DNA of 9,835 bases from Myxococcales bacterium (GCA_027005175.1 JALTMC010000852.1:1-9835), one strand, 5' to 3'. Positions 1 through 7,025 are shown, numbered from the stretch's first letter. Numbers and translations are program-made. Notes: generated from the letters alone by a model not told the origin.

Positions 1-249
1 GACTGGCGGATCCCCTTAGACCAGGTACGCCCGATAGTCGGGCAACGCACACTTCAAGGAAACCTCGATCCTGCTGTGTTACTCGCTCACCCGGATGTTG
101 TAGCGCAAGAGGCCAGACGGATCTTGCAAACAGGATTGGGTGGAGCACATATCTTTAATCTGGGTCATGGCATCTTCCCACAAGCCTCGCTGGACAATGT
201 GGCAAGACTTGTCGACACCGTTCACAACTTCAACCGCCACACTTCCTAG
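1..249 (+). CDS. hemE: Uroporphyrinogen decarboxylase, C-terminal fragment
   Basis: This is the last 82 residues of HemE, cut at its 5' side by the window edge and ending at TAG 247-249. HemE is the cytoplasmic enzyme that removes four carboxyl groups from uroporphyrinogen III to make coproporphyrinogen III in heme synthesis. The visible sequence has the family's C-terminal signature: a Q-G-N-L-D-P segment at about residues 19-24, then A-H-I-F-N-L-G-H-G-I at about 49-58, and a closing helix with L-V-D-T-V-H. The G-N-L-D-P and N-L-G-H-G-I blocks are strongly conserved in HemE and sit near the end of the barrel. The fragment ends about where HemE proteins normally end, so the 3' end looks complete. 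About 350 bp without a gene separates it from the next gene, so co-transcription is uncertain. No clear terminator hairpin follows the stop. Confidence 0.94.
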   Translation, partial: DWRIPLDQVRPIVGQRTLQGNLDPAVLLAHPDVVAQEARRILQTGLGGAHIFNLGHGIFPQASLDNVARLVDTVHNFNRHTS

Positions 250-346
250 TCTCCACTCTCTCTGCTCGGGCTTTGTTGACTCTCGCAGCGAACAGCATAA
301 ATCGTCTGAGCAAGCAGCTTCCGGTTGTTCTCTCTATTCGCTCCCT

Positions 347-451
347 ACGATTCCGACTTGGATCTTCCTTCAAGAGCAATGTATCTTATGCTTATGGATA
401 ACCGAAAGGCTGTACTTCCCACGATTCCGACTTGAGTCTTCCTTGAAGAGC
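347..451 (+). repeat. Two-copy 31-bp direct repeat
   Basis: Copy 1 is 347-377 and copy 2 is 421-451, 74 bp apart start to start, with 28 of 31 bases identical. Both begin with acgattccgacttg and continue with a variant of tcttcctt(c/g)aagagc. In copy 2 the second half is a small palindrome (TCTTC-CTT-GAAGA). Copy 1 has C instead of G at the centre of that right arm, which breaks it. Copy 2 ends three bases before a candidate -35 box. Paired binding sites for a regulator of the downstream gene are one possibility, and decayed duplication is the other. Confidence 0.6.
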
Positions 452-454
452 CTC

Positions 455-484
455 TTGCACTCTCACCTTTAAGTGAGGTATAGT
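455..484 (+). promoter_or_regulatory. Candidate sigma-70-like promoter with inverted repeat in the spacer
   Basis: TTGCAC at 455-460 and TATAGT at 479-484 are separated by 18 bp. The -10 matches the consensus at five of six bases and the -35 only at the first three. The spacer contains CTCAC (462-466) and GTGAG (473-477), an inverted repeat with a 6-base centre that could be an operator or a small hairpin. It would drive the GGDEF-EAL gene with a leader of roughly 100 bases. Non-enterobacterial promoters are hard to call by eye, so this is tentative. Confidence 0.3.
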
Positions 485-598
485 TCCAAAAAAACAGAGG
501 TTCCGAGTAGTTAGAGAGGCTATTTCGCAGGCCGCTTCTCAAGTCGCTTTGTGGGCGCCTTCCTTTTCACCGTTTCGTTCGACTTCATGGGAAATCAG

Positions 599-3037
599 AT
601 GTTCTCAGATTGGCATAACAGAGAAGAACAAGGCTCTTCATCACACAACAATGGAACACAGCACTCTGTCGAATCGATGCAGTTGTTCGAGTTGACTTCC
701 TCGTTGTGGCAATACCCAACCCTGCACCAATCCATCCAGCATTTTCTGGAACGCATGGCTCCTATGCACGAGTTGAGTGCAGCCGTTATCTTTATCGCAC
801 CTGATGGAGCGGACCCACAGCTCTATGCAGAAGTTGGAATAGGAAGCCAGCACCATCACCATATCAACTTGCCTCCCTTATTAATGGAGCATATTCTTGC
901 GGCTCCCCGGCAGATCCTACCTTTGAACCCACCTGTTGAAGCAACGAGACAGAGTCCTATACAGGAGCGTTCTCCACAATGGACTGCAACGGCTTCGGAA
1001 GTCACACCTCTCTCTGGCATCGATTCCAGCGACACCATAGAGGACCCTATCCCAACACCTGTTCCAACCACGAAGAACTCGGTTCCATTTTATACACCTG
1101 TATACAAAGAAGAGCCCCAGTCTGCGATCTTTGGACCGCTCTCATCGAAGTTTGAAAGCAGCCTTGCCATTGCGATACGTGTTGGAGCCAGCCTTGAAGG
1201 GTTCTTGCTCTTAGCCCGTTGCCAACCTCAGCCTTTCCAAACCCGTGAGTTGTCGATGCTTCAGTATCTTGGACAACAAGCGGCCCTGGCTATGACCTAC
1301 CGCCGACGCCTCGCAGAGACCAGCCAATCAGAGCATCGGCTGCGCGACACACAACATCTGCACCACCTCATCTTGGAAGCCTCCCAAGAGGGGGTGTGGG
1401 GTTGGGATATACGACACCGACGTCTCTATCTTTCGGCACGGTGGAAGCGGATCCTGGGTTATCGAAAAGACTCGAAAGAACCGGGCAATCACCCCAACGA
1501 CTGGATCAAGCGTATTCACCCTGAAGATCATTCTCGCTTCCTACGAAAGATGAAAGAGCACATGGATGGTGAATCCTCTCATCTTGAGATAGAGCACCGC
1601 CTACAATGTCAGGACGGCACGTATCGCTGGATGCTCTGTCGAGGAATTGCTGACCGTCGGGAAGGCAAAGCCCATCGACTCGTTGGAACACTGACTGATA
1701 TTCATGACCAAAAGCTCGAAGTTGAAAAACTACAGTATCGCTCTTTGCACGACCCCCTTACAGGTCTCCCCAACCGGGCCCTCTTTCTCGACCGACTCGG
1801 ACAGACCCTAAAGAAACGAAAAAGACAAAAGGACTATCAGTTTGCCGTCCTATTTATCGACCTGGATCAGTTTAAACAAATAAACGATAGCCTCGGTCAT
1901 CACGTGGGAGATCAACTCTTGCGTGCCGTCTCACACCGCCTCCGCACCTGCTTGCGCACAGGTGACTCTATCGCACGCCTCGGCGGTGATGAGTTTGTCT
2001 TACTACTCGACAACTTGGCCAACAAAGAGGGCGCAACGGAGGTAGCACAGCGAGTCCAAACGACGTTACGTCGGCCCTTTTTGTTCTATACCAGCGAAGT
2101 GCGAATCTCATCGAGCATTGGAATTGCACTCTGTGCCGAGCACTACAACCACCCTGAAGAGATGTTGCAAGACGCCGATACTGCGATGTATCAGGCAAAG
2201 GCCAATGGTAAAGATCTGTTCTGTTTGTTTGAGCCTAAAAAAAGCCCACAAGGAAGCACTCGTACGCAGCTCAAAAAAGAACTTCACCTTGCGCTGCCAC
2301 ACGAGCAACTCCGCCTACACTACCAACCCATTATCTCACTAACCACCGGAGAGGTCGTTGGACTAGAAGCACTCGTACGATGGCAGCACCCCGAGCGCGG
2401 TTTGTTGCTTCCCCATGAGTTTTTACCCTCCAGTGAGGAAAACGGCCTGATCGTACCCATGAGCTGGTGGGTGTTGCAAGAAGCCTGTCACCAAATGAAG
2501 CAATGGCAAGCTCAATATCACTCTGTCCCTCCTCTGGATCTTCATGTCAATCTATCGTCCCAGGCACTTGTTCATACAGACCTGGTTGACCAAGTCAACC
2601 GCTGTCTGCGCGAAACCAAACTAGCCCCCTTCTCACTCCATATCGAACTCACAGAGGAAACACTGCTCAACAATACAAGCGCCATTCAGGAGCTTTGCGA
2701 CGAACTTGTCAAACACTATGTACACTTTGATCTCGATGATTTTGGAATCGGATTTTCCTCCCTATCCTACCTTCATCGATTTCCCCTTCACACGCTCAAG
2801 ATCGACCGCTCCTTTATCAAAACAATCGGTATGGATCAGACCACCAACAGTATCATCCGCACCATCGCACTGATCGCAAATGAACTGGGCATCGACCTCG
2901 TGGCAGAAGGTGTTGAACACGTCCATCAAAGAAAACTTCTACAGCAGCTTCATTGCCCCCACGCGCAAGGCTTTCTCTTTGCTGAACCCATGCCTCCTAC
3001 CACAATAGAGACCTACCTGCAACAAAGCTTTTTGTAA
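599..3037 (+). CDS. GAF-PAS-GGDEF-EAL cyclic-di-GMP synthase/phosphodiesterase
   Basis: This is a predicted cytoplasmic bifunctional c-di-GMP enzyme of 812 residues. Domains in order are a GAF-like sensor (about 28-239, interrupted by a Pro/Thr/Ser-rich insert with a four-His run), a PAS fold of PAS_3 type (about 253-378, ending in the usual G-T-L-T-D-I linker), GGDEF (about 383-545) and EAL (about 560-805). The GGDEF active site is exact (462-466), and an R-T-G-D I-site lies five residues before it, predicting product inhibition. The EAL half keeps E-A-L (590-592), V-N-L-S-S, E-L-T-E-E, D-D-F-G with an intact loop 6, the K of L-K-I-D, E-G-V-E and Q-G-F, so hydrolysis also looks possible. No transmembrane segment or signal peptide is seen. 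The frame is open upstream to GTG 551 and ATG 587. I prefer ATG 599 because GGGAA at 589-593 lies five bases upstream, while GTG 551 has no ribosome binding site and adds an implausible hydrophobic tip. The receptor gene starts 35 bp after the stop, suggesting an operon. Confidence 0.93.
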   Translation: MFSDWHNREEQGSSSHNNGTQHSVESMQLFELTSSLWQYPTLHQSIQHFLERMAPMHELSAAVIFIAPDGADPQLYAEVGIGSQHHHHINLPPLLMEHILAAPRQILPLNPPVEATRQSPIQERSPQWTATASEVTPLSGIDSSDTIEDPIPTPVPTTKNSVPFYTPVYKEEPQSAIFGPLSSKFESSLAIAIRVGASLEGFLLLARCQPQPFQTRELSMLQYLGQQAALAMTYRRRLAETSQSEHRLRDTQHLHHLILEASQEGVWGWDIRHRRLYLSARWKRILGYRKDSKEPGNHPNDWIKRIHPEDHSRFLRKMKEHMDGESSHLEIEHRLQCQDGTYRWMLCRGIADRREGKAHRLVGTLTDIHDQKLEVEKLQYRSLHDPLTGLPNRALFLDRLGQTLKKRKRQKDYQFAVLFIDLDQFKQINDSLGHHVGDQLLRAVSHRLRTCLRTGDSIARLGGDEFVLLLDNLANKEGATEVAQRVQTTLRRPFLFYTSEVRISSSIGIALCAEHYNHPEEMLQDADTAMYQAKANGKDLFCLFEPKKSPQGSTRTQLKKELHLALPHEQLRLHYQPIISLTTGEVVGLEALVRWQHPERGLLLPHEFLPSSEENGLIVPMSWWVLQEACHQMKQWQAQYHSVPPLDLHVNLSSQALVHTDLVDQVNRCLRETKLAPFSLHIELTEETLLNNTSAIQELCDELVKHYVHFDLDDFGIGFSSLSYLHRFPLHTLKIDRSFIKTIGMDQTTNSIIRTIALIANELGIDLVAEGVEHVHQRKLLQQLHCPHAQGFLFAEPMPPTTIETYLQQSFL

Positions 3038-3062
3038 CGTCACCTGACCCCCTTTCTTCGCC

Positions 3063-3067
3063 GGGAG
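3063..3067 (+). promoter_or_regulatory. Candidate ribosome binding site for the receptor gene
   Basis: GGGAG lies five bases before TTG 3073. It is the only purine-rich Shine-Dalgarno-like site near the possible starts and is the main reason to favour TTG 3073 over TTG 3121 or TTG 3169. No in-frame ATG exists before the signal peptide. Confidence 0.4.
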
Positions 3068-3072
3068 AAACA

Positions 3073-3168
3073 TTGCCTCGCCTACATCCATACAACCTTC
3101 TCACAAATAATGAAAAAGCCTTGTCTCGCTTACGTCCATGCAACCTTTTCGCAAGTCATGAAAAAGCC
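3073..3168 (+). repeat. 48-bp tandem repeat, two copies, at the receptor gene start
   Basis: Copy 1 is 3073-3120 and copy 2 is 3121-3168, directly adjacent, with 40 of 48 bases identical. Both start with TTG, and a third TTG follows at 3169, so each copy duplicates a possible start codon of the receptor gene. Both copies also contain ATGAAAAAGCC (ATG at 3110 and 3158) in a different frame. Seven of the eight differences are transitions. None falls at the third codon position of the receptor frame. Confidence 0.85.
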
Positions 3169-5688
3169 TTGTCCTCAAGTTGGTATCCTCACCAAATACT
3201 TTCTCTATCGAGCAGAAGACTCTGGTTTCTATTCTTCTGTTACAGCTTCTTCACATTAGCATCATTCACTCCTGTTCACGCTGCCCCAAAAAAGTACTCT
3301 CAAAGAACCAAGCGGGTCTTTCAAACAAAAAGGCACTCTCAACGAACCAAGCGGGTCTTGCAAGCGAAAAAAAAGAGGCATCCAAACACACGGCGCCAGC
3401 CCTCTTCAAGACAAAAGCAACCTATCGCTTCGCAATCGAAAAAAGTGAAAAAAAAGAGGCATCCAAACACGCAGCACCAGCCCTCTTCAAGACAAAAAAA
3501 GCATACAGTTTTACGGCCTAAAAAAAAGCGGATCTGGTTTCGTGGTAGGATGGTATGGAAAGGAAGACGCGACCCCATCGAAGGCGCAGGAGTCTTTCTA
3601 CGAGAGATTCGGAAGGGTGCATATACCGACGAAAAAGGACGATTTCGCCTTCATGTATCGCCGGGCAAGTACACTCTGATTGTCAAAGCATTGGGGTATC
3701 TATCTCTGCGTCAAACGATCGAACTTACAAAAGATACAACACAAGATTTTTATTTATCGCCTGATCCCAAGAACCCCTTTCAGACGGTTGTGAGAGCCAA
3801 ACGACAACAAAGTGCACCGGGTCAGGTCGCTATTTCACGCAAACAGATTCGGTCGATGCCGGGTGGCCTTGGAAATGATAGCTTCCGAGTGTTACAAAAC
3901 CTTCCAGGTGTTGCCAAAGCCACAGGCTTAAGTGGTGCCTTGCGTATTCGAGGAGCCTCTCCTGCGGATACGGGGTTTTATATAGATGGTCATCGCATTC
4001 CCTTGCTCTATCACTTCGGTGGTGGACCCGCTGTCATCAATGACCGATTTATCGAACGCATCGACTTTTTTCCAGGTGGCGCACCTGCCTCGTATGGTCG
4101 CCTCACAGGGGGCCTTGTCTCTGTCACAAGCCGAGCAACCGGCACCAAAGGGATCCATGGAGAGGCATCCATTGACATTATCCATGCCGGACTGTTTATG
4201 GAGATCCCCATCGGCAAACAATGGTCCATCGCCTTTGCTGCTCGTCGAAGCTATGCCGATGCGATCATCCCTTTAATTACATCCAACGCTCTCACCGCAC
4301 GTTACTATGATTATCAACTTAAAGTGGTGTGGCAAAACAAATACCACCAACTCGCCTTGTTTGTTTTCGGTGCCGACGATGAAGTGAATTATGAAGGTAG
4401 TCAAGGGGGGGAAGGTGTCATCTTTCTCGGTGACGATCCATTGTTCCTTGCCATGCGATTCCTTCGGTGGATTCTCAAATATCGATTTCAAAGGGGAATT
4501 GTTCGCTTTCAGGTAAGTATGGCTGGAGGCTTTGACCAAACCGCCACAAAAGCACCCCAACAAAATGGCCAACTCTGGACCTGGCCCTTAGAATTACGAA
4601 GCACACTTCAACTCCGACTTCACCGCAAATTTTGGGTAACTCTTGGTGTCGATGGTGGATGGAAACGTGAAAGCTATAACTTTAAGTTTCCTGTTGGTGA
4701 ATTTTTGGGTTTTCCAAAACCTTCAACAAGGTCTGTTACGGTAACAGGAGAAGGAGAGAAAGACCAATGGTATCCCGGTGTATTCCTGCAAGCGAAATGG
4801 CGACCTCACAAACGAGTGACAGTACAGTTGGGAGCCCGAGGAGAGTGGTACTCCTTTCAAGAGCAAGTCGTCTGGACGATCGACCCAAGACTCTCCTTGC
4901 AATGGCGTCTCCACAAGAAATGGACACTCCTGCTCGCAGGAGGCCTTTATCACCGCCCCCCTTCTCTCCAACAATGGTCGGAAGAAATTGGCAACCCAAA
5001 ACTCAACCTTCAAGCTGCCATACAAAGCGCAGTGGGGGCAGAGTTCCGCCCAGTCCCCAAACTATCTGTACGAGCACAACTCTTCTACAATACGATGTTC
5101 AACCGTGTCATTCGCTCCGGTCGTGCGATTAATCTGAACGGAAAAACTCAGCGTGAAAACTATAACAATGAAGGAACCGGTCAAGCCTACGGACTCGAAG
5201 TACTAGCTCGCTTGCGCGATTTTCACGGATTCTCCGCCTGGGTCGCCTACACCCTATCCCGCGCAGAACGAGGCAATATACACAGCAACACCAACCGACT
5301 TTATAGCTATGATCAAACTCATATTCTCAATCTTATCCTGAAGTACAACATCGGCCGAGGCTGGAGCGTGGGGCTTCGCTTTCGCCTCGTAAGTGGACGA
5401 CCTTTTACCCCGGTAGTTGGGGCCACATACGATACAGACACAGACCGCTACCGACCCATCCGAGGAGAACGAGACTCCGAGCGCCGCCCCCTGTTTCATC
5501 AGCTCGATCTACGCGTGGATAAGCTATGGACCTTTAATACCTGGAAGCTCGGTATCTACCTCGATCTGATCAATGTTTACTATGCCCAAAACACAGAAAA
5601 CTACCGATACCAGTACGACTACGCACAACGCTTCCCCATCATAGGTATTCCCATCATTCCCGCATTTGGAATCAGGGGAGAATTCTAA
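3073..5688 (+). CDS. TonB-dependent outer-membrane receptor with CarboxypepD_reg-like domain
   Basis: This is a predicted outer-membrane beta-barrel that imports or senses a ligand using TonB energy. Numbering from TTG 3073, it has a signal peptide (two Arg then a hydrophobic core at about 50-66, likely cut after V-H-A at 70) and a strongly Lys/Arg-rich repeated segment (72-152). A carboxypeptidase-regulatory-like beta-sandwich follows (about 155-230, with Y-T-D-E-K-G-R-F and P-G-K-Y-T-L). Next come a TonB-box-like T-V-V-R-A (238-242), a plug (about 245-355, with L-R-I-R-G-A, Y-I-D-G and Y-G-R-L-T-G-G) and a barrel to the C-terminal Phe, the usual end of outer-membrane barrels. At 871 residues the size is normal. 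The ligand cannot be told from sequence. Start choice is uncertain: TTG 3073 has a GGGAG, while TTG 3121 and TTG 3169 also keep the signal peptide and the last gives a more usual n-region length. The lipoprotein gene overlaps its stop. It is probably co-transcribed with the GGDEF-EAL gene. Confidence 0.92.
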   Translation: MPRLHPYNLLTNNEKALSRLRPCNLFASHEKALSSSWYPHQILSLSSRRLWFLFFCYSFFTLASFTPVHAAPKKYSQRTKRVFQTKRHSQRTKRVLQAKKKRHPNTRRQPSSRQKQPIASQSKKVKKKRHPNTQHQPSSRQKKHTVLRPKKKRIWFRGRMVWKGRRDPIEGAGVFLREIRKGAYTDEKGRFRLHVSPGKYTLIVKALGYLSLRQTIELTKDTTQDFYLSPDPKNPFQTVVRAKRQQSAPGQVAISRKQIRSMPGGLGNDSFRVLQNLPGVAKATGLSGALRIRGASPADTGFYIDGHRIPLLYHFGGGPAVINDRFIERIDFFPGGAPASYGRLTGGLVSVTSRATGTKGIHGEASIDIIHAGLFMEIPIGKQWSIAFAARRSYADAIIPLITSNALTARYYDYQLKVVWQNKYHQLALFVFGADDEVNYEGSQGGEGVIFLGDDPLFLAMRFLRWILKYRFQRGIVRFQVSMAGGFDQTATKAPQQNGQLWTWPLELRSTLQLRLHRKFWVTLGVDGGWKRESYNFKFPVGEFLGFPKPSTRSVTVTGEGEKDQWYPGVFLQAKWRPHKRVTVQLGARGEWYSFQEQVVWTIDPRLSLQWRLHKKWTLLLAGGLYHRPPSLQQWSEEIGNPKLNLQAAIQSAVGAEFRPVPKLSVRAQLFYNTMFNRVIRSGRAINLNGKTQRENYNNEGTGQAYGLEVLARLRDFHGFSAWVAYTLSRAERGNIHSNTNRLYSYDQTHILNLILKYNIGRGWSVGLRFRLVSGRPFTPVVGATYDTDTDRYRPIRGERDSERRPLFHQLDLRVDKLWTFNTWKLGIYLDLINVYYAQNTENYRYQYDYAQRFPIIGIPIIPAFGIRGEF
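3297..3497 (+). repeat. Two pairs of in-frame repeats encoding a basic linker
   Basis: The first pair has a 39-bp period (13 residues), with copies starting near 3298 and 3337, each encoding S-Q-R-T-K-R-V. The second pair has an 81-bp period (27 residues). Its 51-bp copies at 3366-3416 and 3447-3497 differ at only three bases and encode K-K-K-R-H-P-N-T followed by Q-P-S-S-R-Q-K. Both periods are multiples of three, so copy-number change would keep the frame. The segment lies after the signal peptide and would be periplasmic. Confidence 0.85.
5674..5680 (+). promoter_or_regulatory. Strong ribosome binding site for the lipoprotein gene
   Basis: AGGGGAG lies seven bases before ATG 5688, inside the last codons of the receptor gene. 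It supports ATG 5688 as the start, so the repeat-encoded N-terminal segment ahead of the lipoprotein signal is probably translated. Confidence 0.75.
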
Positions 5689-6584
5689 TGACAAACAACA
5701 AATCACAGATCACCCGTCACGAATCACAAAACACATCTAACATACAAAACATACAAAACATACAAAACACACCTAACATACAAAACACACCGGTATGGTT
5801 GTATTTTATTTTTTGTGGTTTGTTTGTGATGGGTTGTCAGGGGCCTTTGCCCGAGCCACAGGAAGTGGTGAAGTCATTGCGTATTCTGGCCATTCGAGCG
5901 GAGCCACCGGAGGTTCGTGCAGGAGGGATAGTTCAGTTAACGGCTCTGGTGGCCAACCCTTCAGGTGCCCCACTCACTTGGCAATGGTATGCCTGTCGCA
6001 GCAAGAGCCAAGCCAACTCTGGATGTGCTCAACGCACCGATGCGATTCAGTTGGGCAATGAGATGACACAGAGTTATCAAGTTCCCAAAGATTTTATCCC
6101 TAAAAATGCCTCCATCGTGGATCGATTTAGGGGTGTCTACCAGCCCATTTCTCTAGTAGTTCGAGCAGACAAAGAGCGAGTGGAAGCAGTAAAAAGGGTG
6201 GTTGTCTCTGTGATTCCCTCTAACAAGAACCCTACATTAACAGAGATACAGTTCTACCAAGACAAGCAAACCAACAAACTTAAAGCTCCATGGAGATATA
6301 CAGCGGGAACAACCTATCGCTTTGCACCAAAGTTCACGAAAGACTCCGTACAAGAGTACTTCACATTGTCACCCACGGGAAGCTTAGAGAAAACCAAAGA
6401 GACCTTGTTTTTATCCTGGTACATGACAGCAGGTTCATGGCGTGGAGGAAGACGAAGCGAAGGAAAGAAGCCAGATAAGAACTGGGTCGCCCCCTCCCAA
6501 GAGAAAGCCAGCATCTACCTTATTATGCGCGATGGAAGAGGTGGCACACACTGGTTGTCGCGCACACTACAACGCAAACCATAG
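5688..6584 (+). CDS. Ig-like lipoprotein paired with the TonB-dependent receptor
   Basis: This is a predicted 298-residue lipoprotein of unknown function. A polar N-terminus (1-35), rich in Asn and Gln with N-I-Q and N-T-P repeats, precedes a hydrophobic stretch (about 37-48) and the lipobox V-M-G-C, with Cys50 as the expected lipidated residue and Gln at +2. This is a late position for a lipobox, because the repeats lengthen the n-region. The mature part begins with L-R-I-L-A-I-R-A-E-P-P-E-V and a Gly-rich turn, then a strand and W-Q-W-Y-A-C pattern like an Ig or PKD-type beta-sandwich. Cys103 and Cys113 could form a disulfide. Proteins with this opening are known as uncharacterised lipoproteins in Myxococcota. 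ATG 5688 overlaps the receptor stop as TAATG, so translation is probably coupled. I infer that it is an accessory lipoprotein at the outer membrane, perhaps contacting the receptor. No enzymatic motif is visible, and the ligand is unknown. Confidence 0.85.
   Translation: MTNNKSQITRHESQNTSNIQNIQNIQNTPNIQNTPVWLYFIFCGLFVMGCQGPLPEPQEVVKSLRILAIRAEPPEVRAGGIVQLTALVANPSGAPLTWQWYACRSKSQANSGCAQRTDAIQLGNEMTQSYQVPKDFIPKNASIVDRFRGVYQPISLVVRADKERVEAVKRVVVSVIPSNKNPTLTEIQFYQDKQTNKLKAPWRYTAGTTYRFAPKFTKDSVQEYFTLSPTGSLEKTKETLFLSWYMTAGSWRGGRRSEGKKPDKNWVAPSQEKASIYLIMRDGRGGTHWLSRTLQRKP
5741..5790 (+). repeat. 9-bp in-frame tandem repeat (minisatellite)
   Basis: The unit catacaaaa occurs three times in a row (5741-5767). 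The related unit cacacctaa (5768-5776), another catacaaaa (5777-5785) and cacacc follow. Diverged units extend upstream to about 5726. Each unit encodes N-I-Q or N-T-P across its boundaries. Slippage would add or remove three residues in the n-region of the lipoprotein signal without a frameshift. Confidence 0.85.
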
Positions 6585-6868
6585 GAGCAGCGATGGCATA
6601 ACTTGAATACTTTACCGGGAGCCAGACAGCCTGTAAAACAAATGGACATAGCGAAATCACCTGTATATCCATGAAACGAAATAGGCTACACACAAAAACC
6701 AAGACACTGTATCGTAAAGCTTTTTTTCAGTGCCATAACATTGAAGAGTTTGGGCATTTCCTCAGTAACTCCTGCGCAATAACCAGCATCAAACGGCATT
6801 GATTCACAGCCTGTTTCGCCCCACATGACATCCATTTTAACAAGCTATCATTACTCTGAGCTACTCCG
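6585..6868. other. Intergenic region without a convincing gene
   Basis: About 280 bp between the lipoprotein stop and the palindromic element. A 43-codon ATG frame (6671-6802) exists but has no ribosome binding site and no recognisable features. A T-run at about 6720-6727 is not preceded by a clean GC-rich stem, so I cannot call a terminator for the upstream genes. A weak inverted match (ctcagtaa at 6761-6768 with ttactctgag at 6851-6860) is too far apart to interpret. Confidence 0.5.
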
Positions 6869-7025
6869 GAACACTGACCGGTTGGAAGGACCGAGGTAAA
6901 GCAGTCCGTTGCGAGTCTGACAAGGCATGACGCCGAGGCATACTTTCGTTATTCCAAGAAGTCATAACGAAGTCAGACGACGCAAATGGCTATTTTTACG
7001 ACCGACGGCAAACCGGTCAGTGTTC
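6869..7025. repeat. 157-bp imperfect palindrome with perfect 15-bp terminal inverted repeats
   Basis: The outer arms 6869-6883 (gaacactgaccggtt) and 7011-7025 are perfect reverse complements. Inside them the pairs continue: GTAAA 6896-6900 with 6995-6999, TTGCG 6909-6913 with 6981-6985, and GTCTGAC 6915-6921 with 6972-6978. A separate inner hairpin pairs TTCGTTAT 6945-6952 with ATAACGAA 6964-6971. The arms therefore correspond over about 53 bp each, with interruptions. The right arm includes the last two sense codons and the TGA of the minus-strand gene. It could be a small nonautonomous mobile element, an inverted duplication of the gene end, or an RNA structure ending one or both converging transcripts. 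No target-site duplication is evident. Confidence 0.75.

Larger units (their letters stand above)
250..598. other. Intergenic region, about 350 bp, no gene
   Basis: I see no convincing coding region between the hemE stop and the start of the next gene. Open frames here have poor composition and no ribosome binding site. The region is rich in CTT/TTC tracts. It contains a duplicated 31-bp motif and a possible promoter, listed separately. No tRNA-like cloverleaf and no hairpin followed by a T-run was seen. Confidence 0.6.

Noticed and set aside
140-472. Open frame of 110 codons overlapping the hemE end
   Set aside because: It lies in another frame of the clear hemE C-terminus, continues into non-coding sequence and has no family features or ribosome binding site.
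3180-3521. Second open frame (113 codons from TTG) over the receptor signal and basic repeats, with its own hydrophobic stretch and Lys-rich repeats
   Set aside because: The receptor frame is continuous from signal peptide to plug and barrel and explains the region. This frame has a TTG start without a clear ribosome binding site, and the repeat differences do not clearly favour it.
5795-6061. 88-codon frame starting ATG 5795 within the lipoprotein gene
   Set aside because: The lipoprotein frame has a strong ribosome binding site, a lipobox and a coherent Ig-like sequence. This frame is an out-of-phase shadow.
6671-6802. 43-codon frame starting M-K-R-N-R-L in the gap after the lipoprotein
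   Set aside because: No ribosome binding site, no recognisable motif and no context. It is short enough to occur by chance.
6869-7025. Integron attC-like site
   Set aside because: The palindrome lacks GTTRRRY/RYYYAAC core sites at its ends, and no integrase or cassette array is present.
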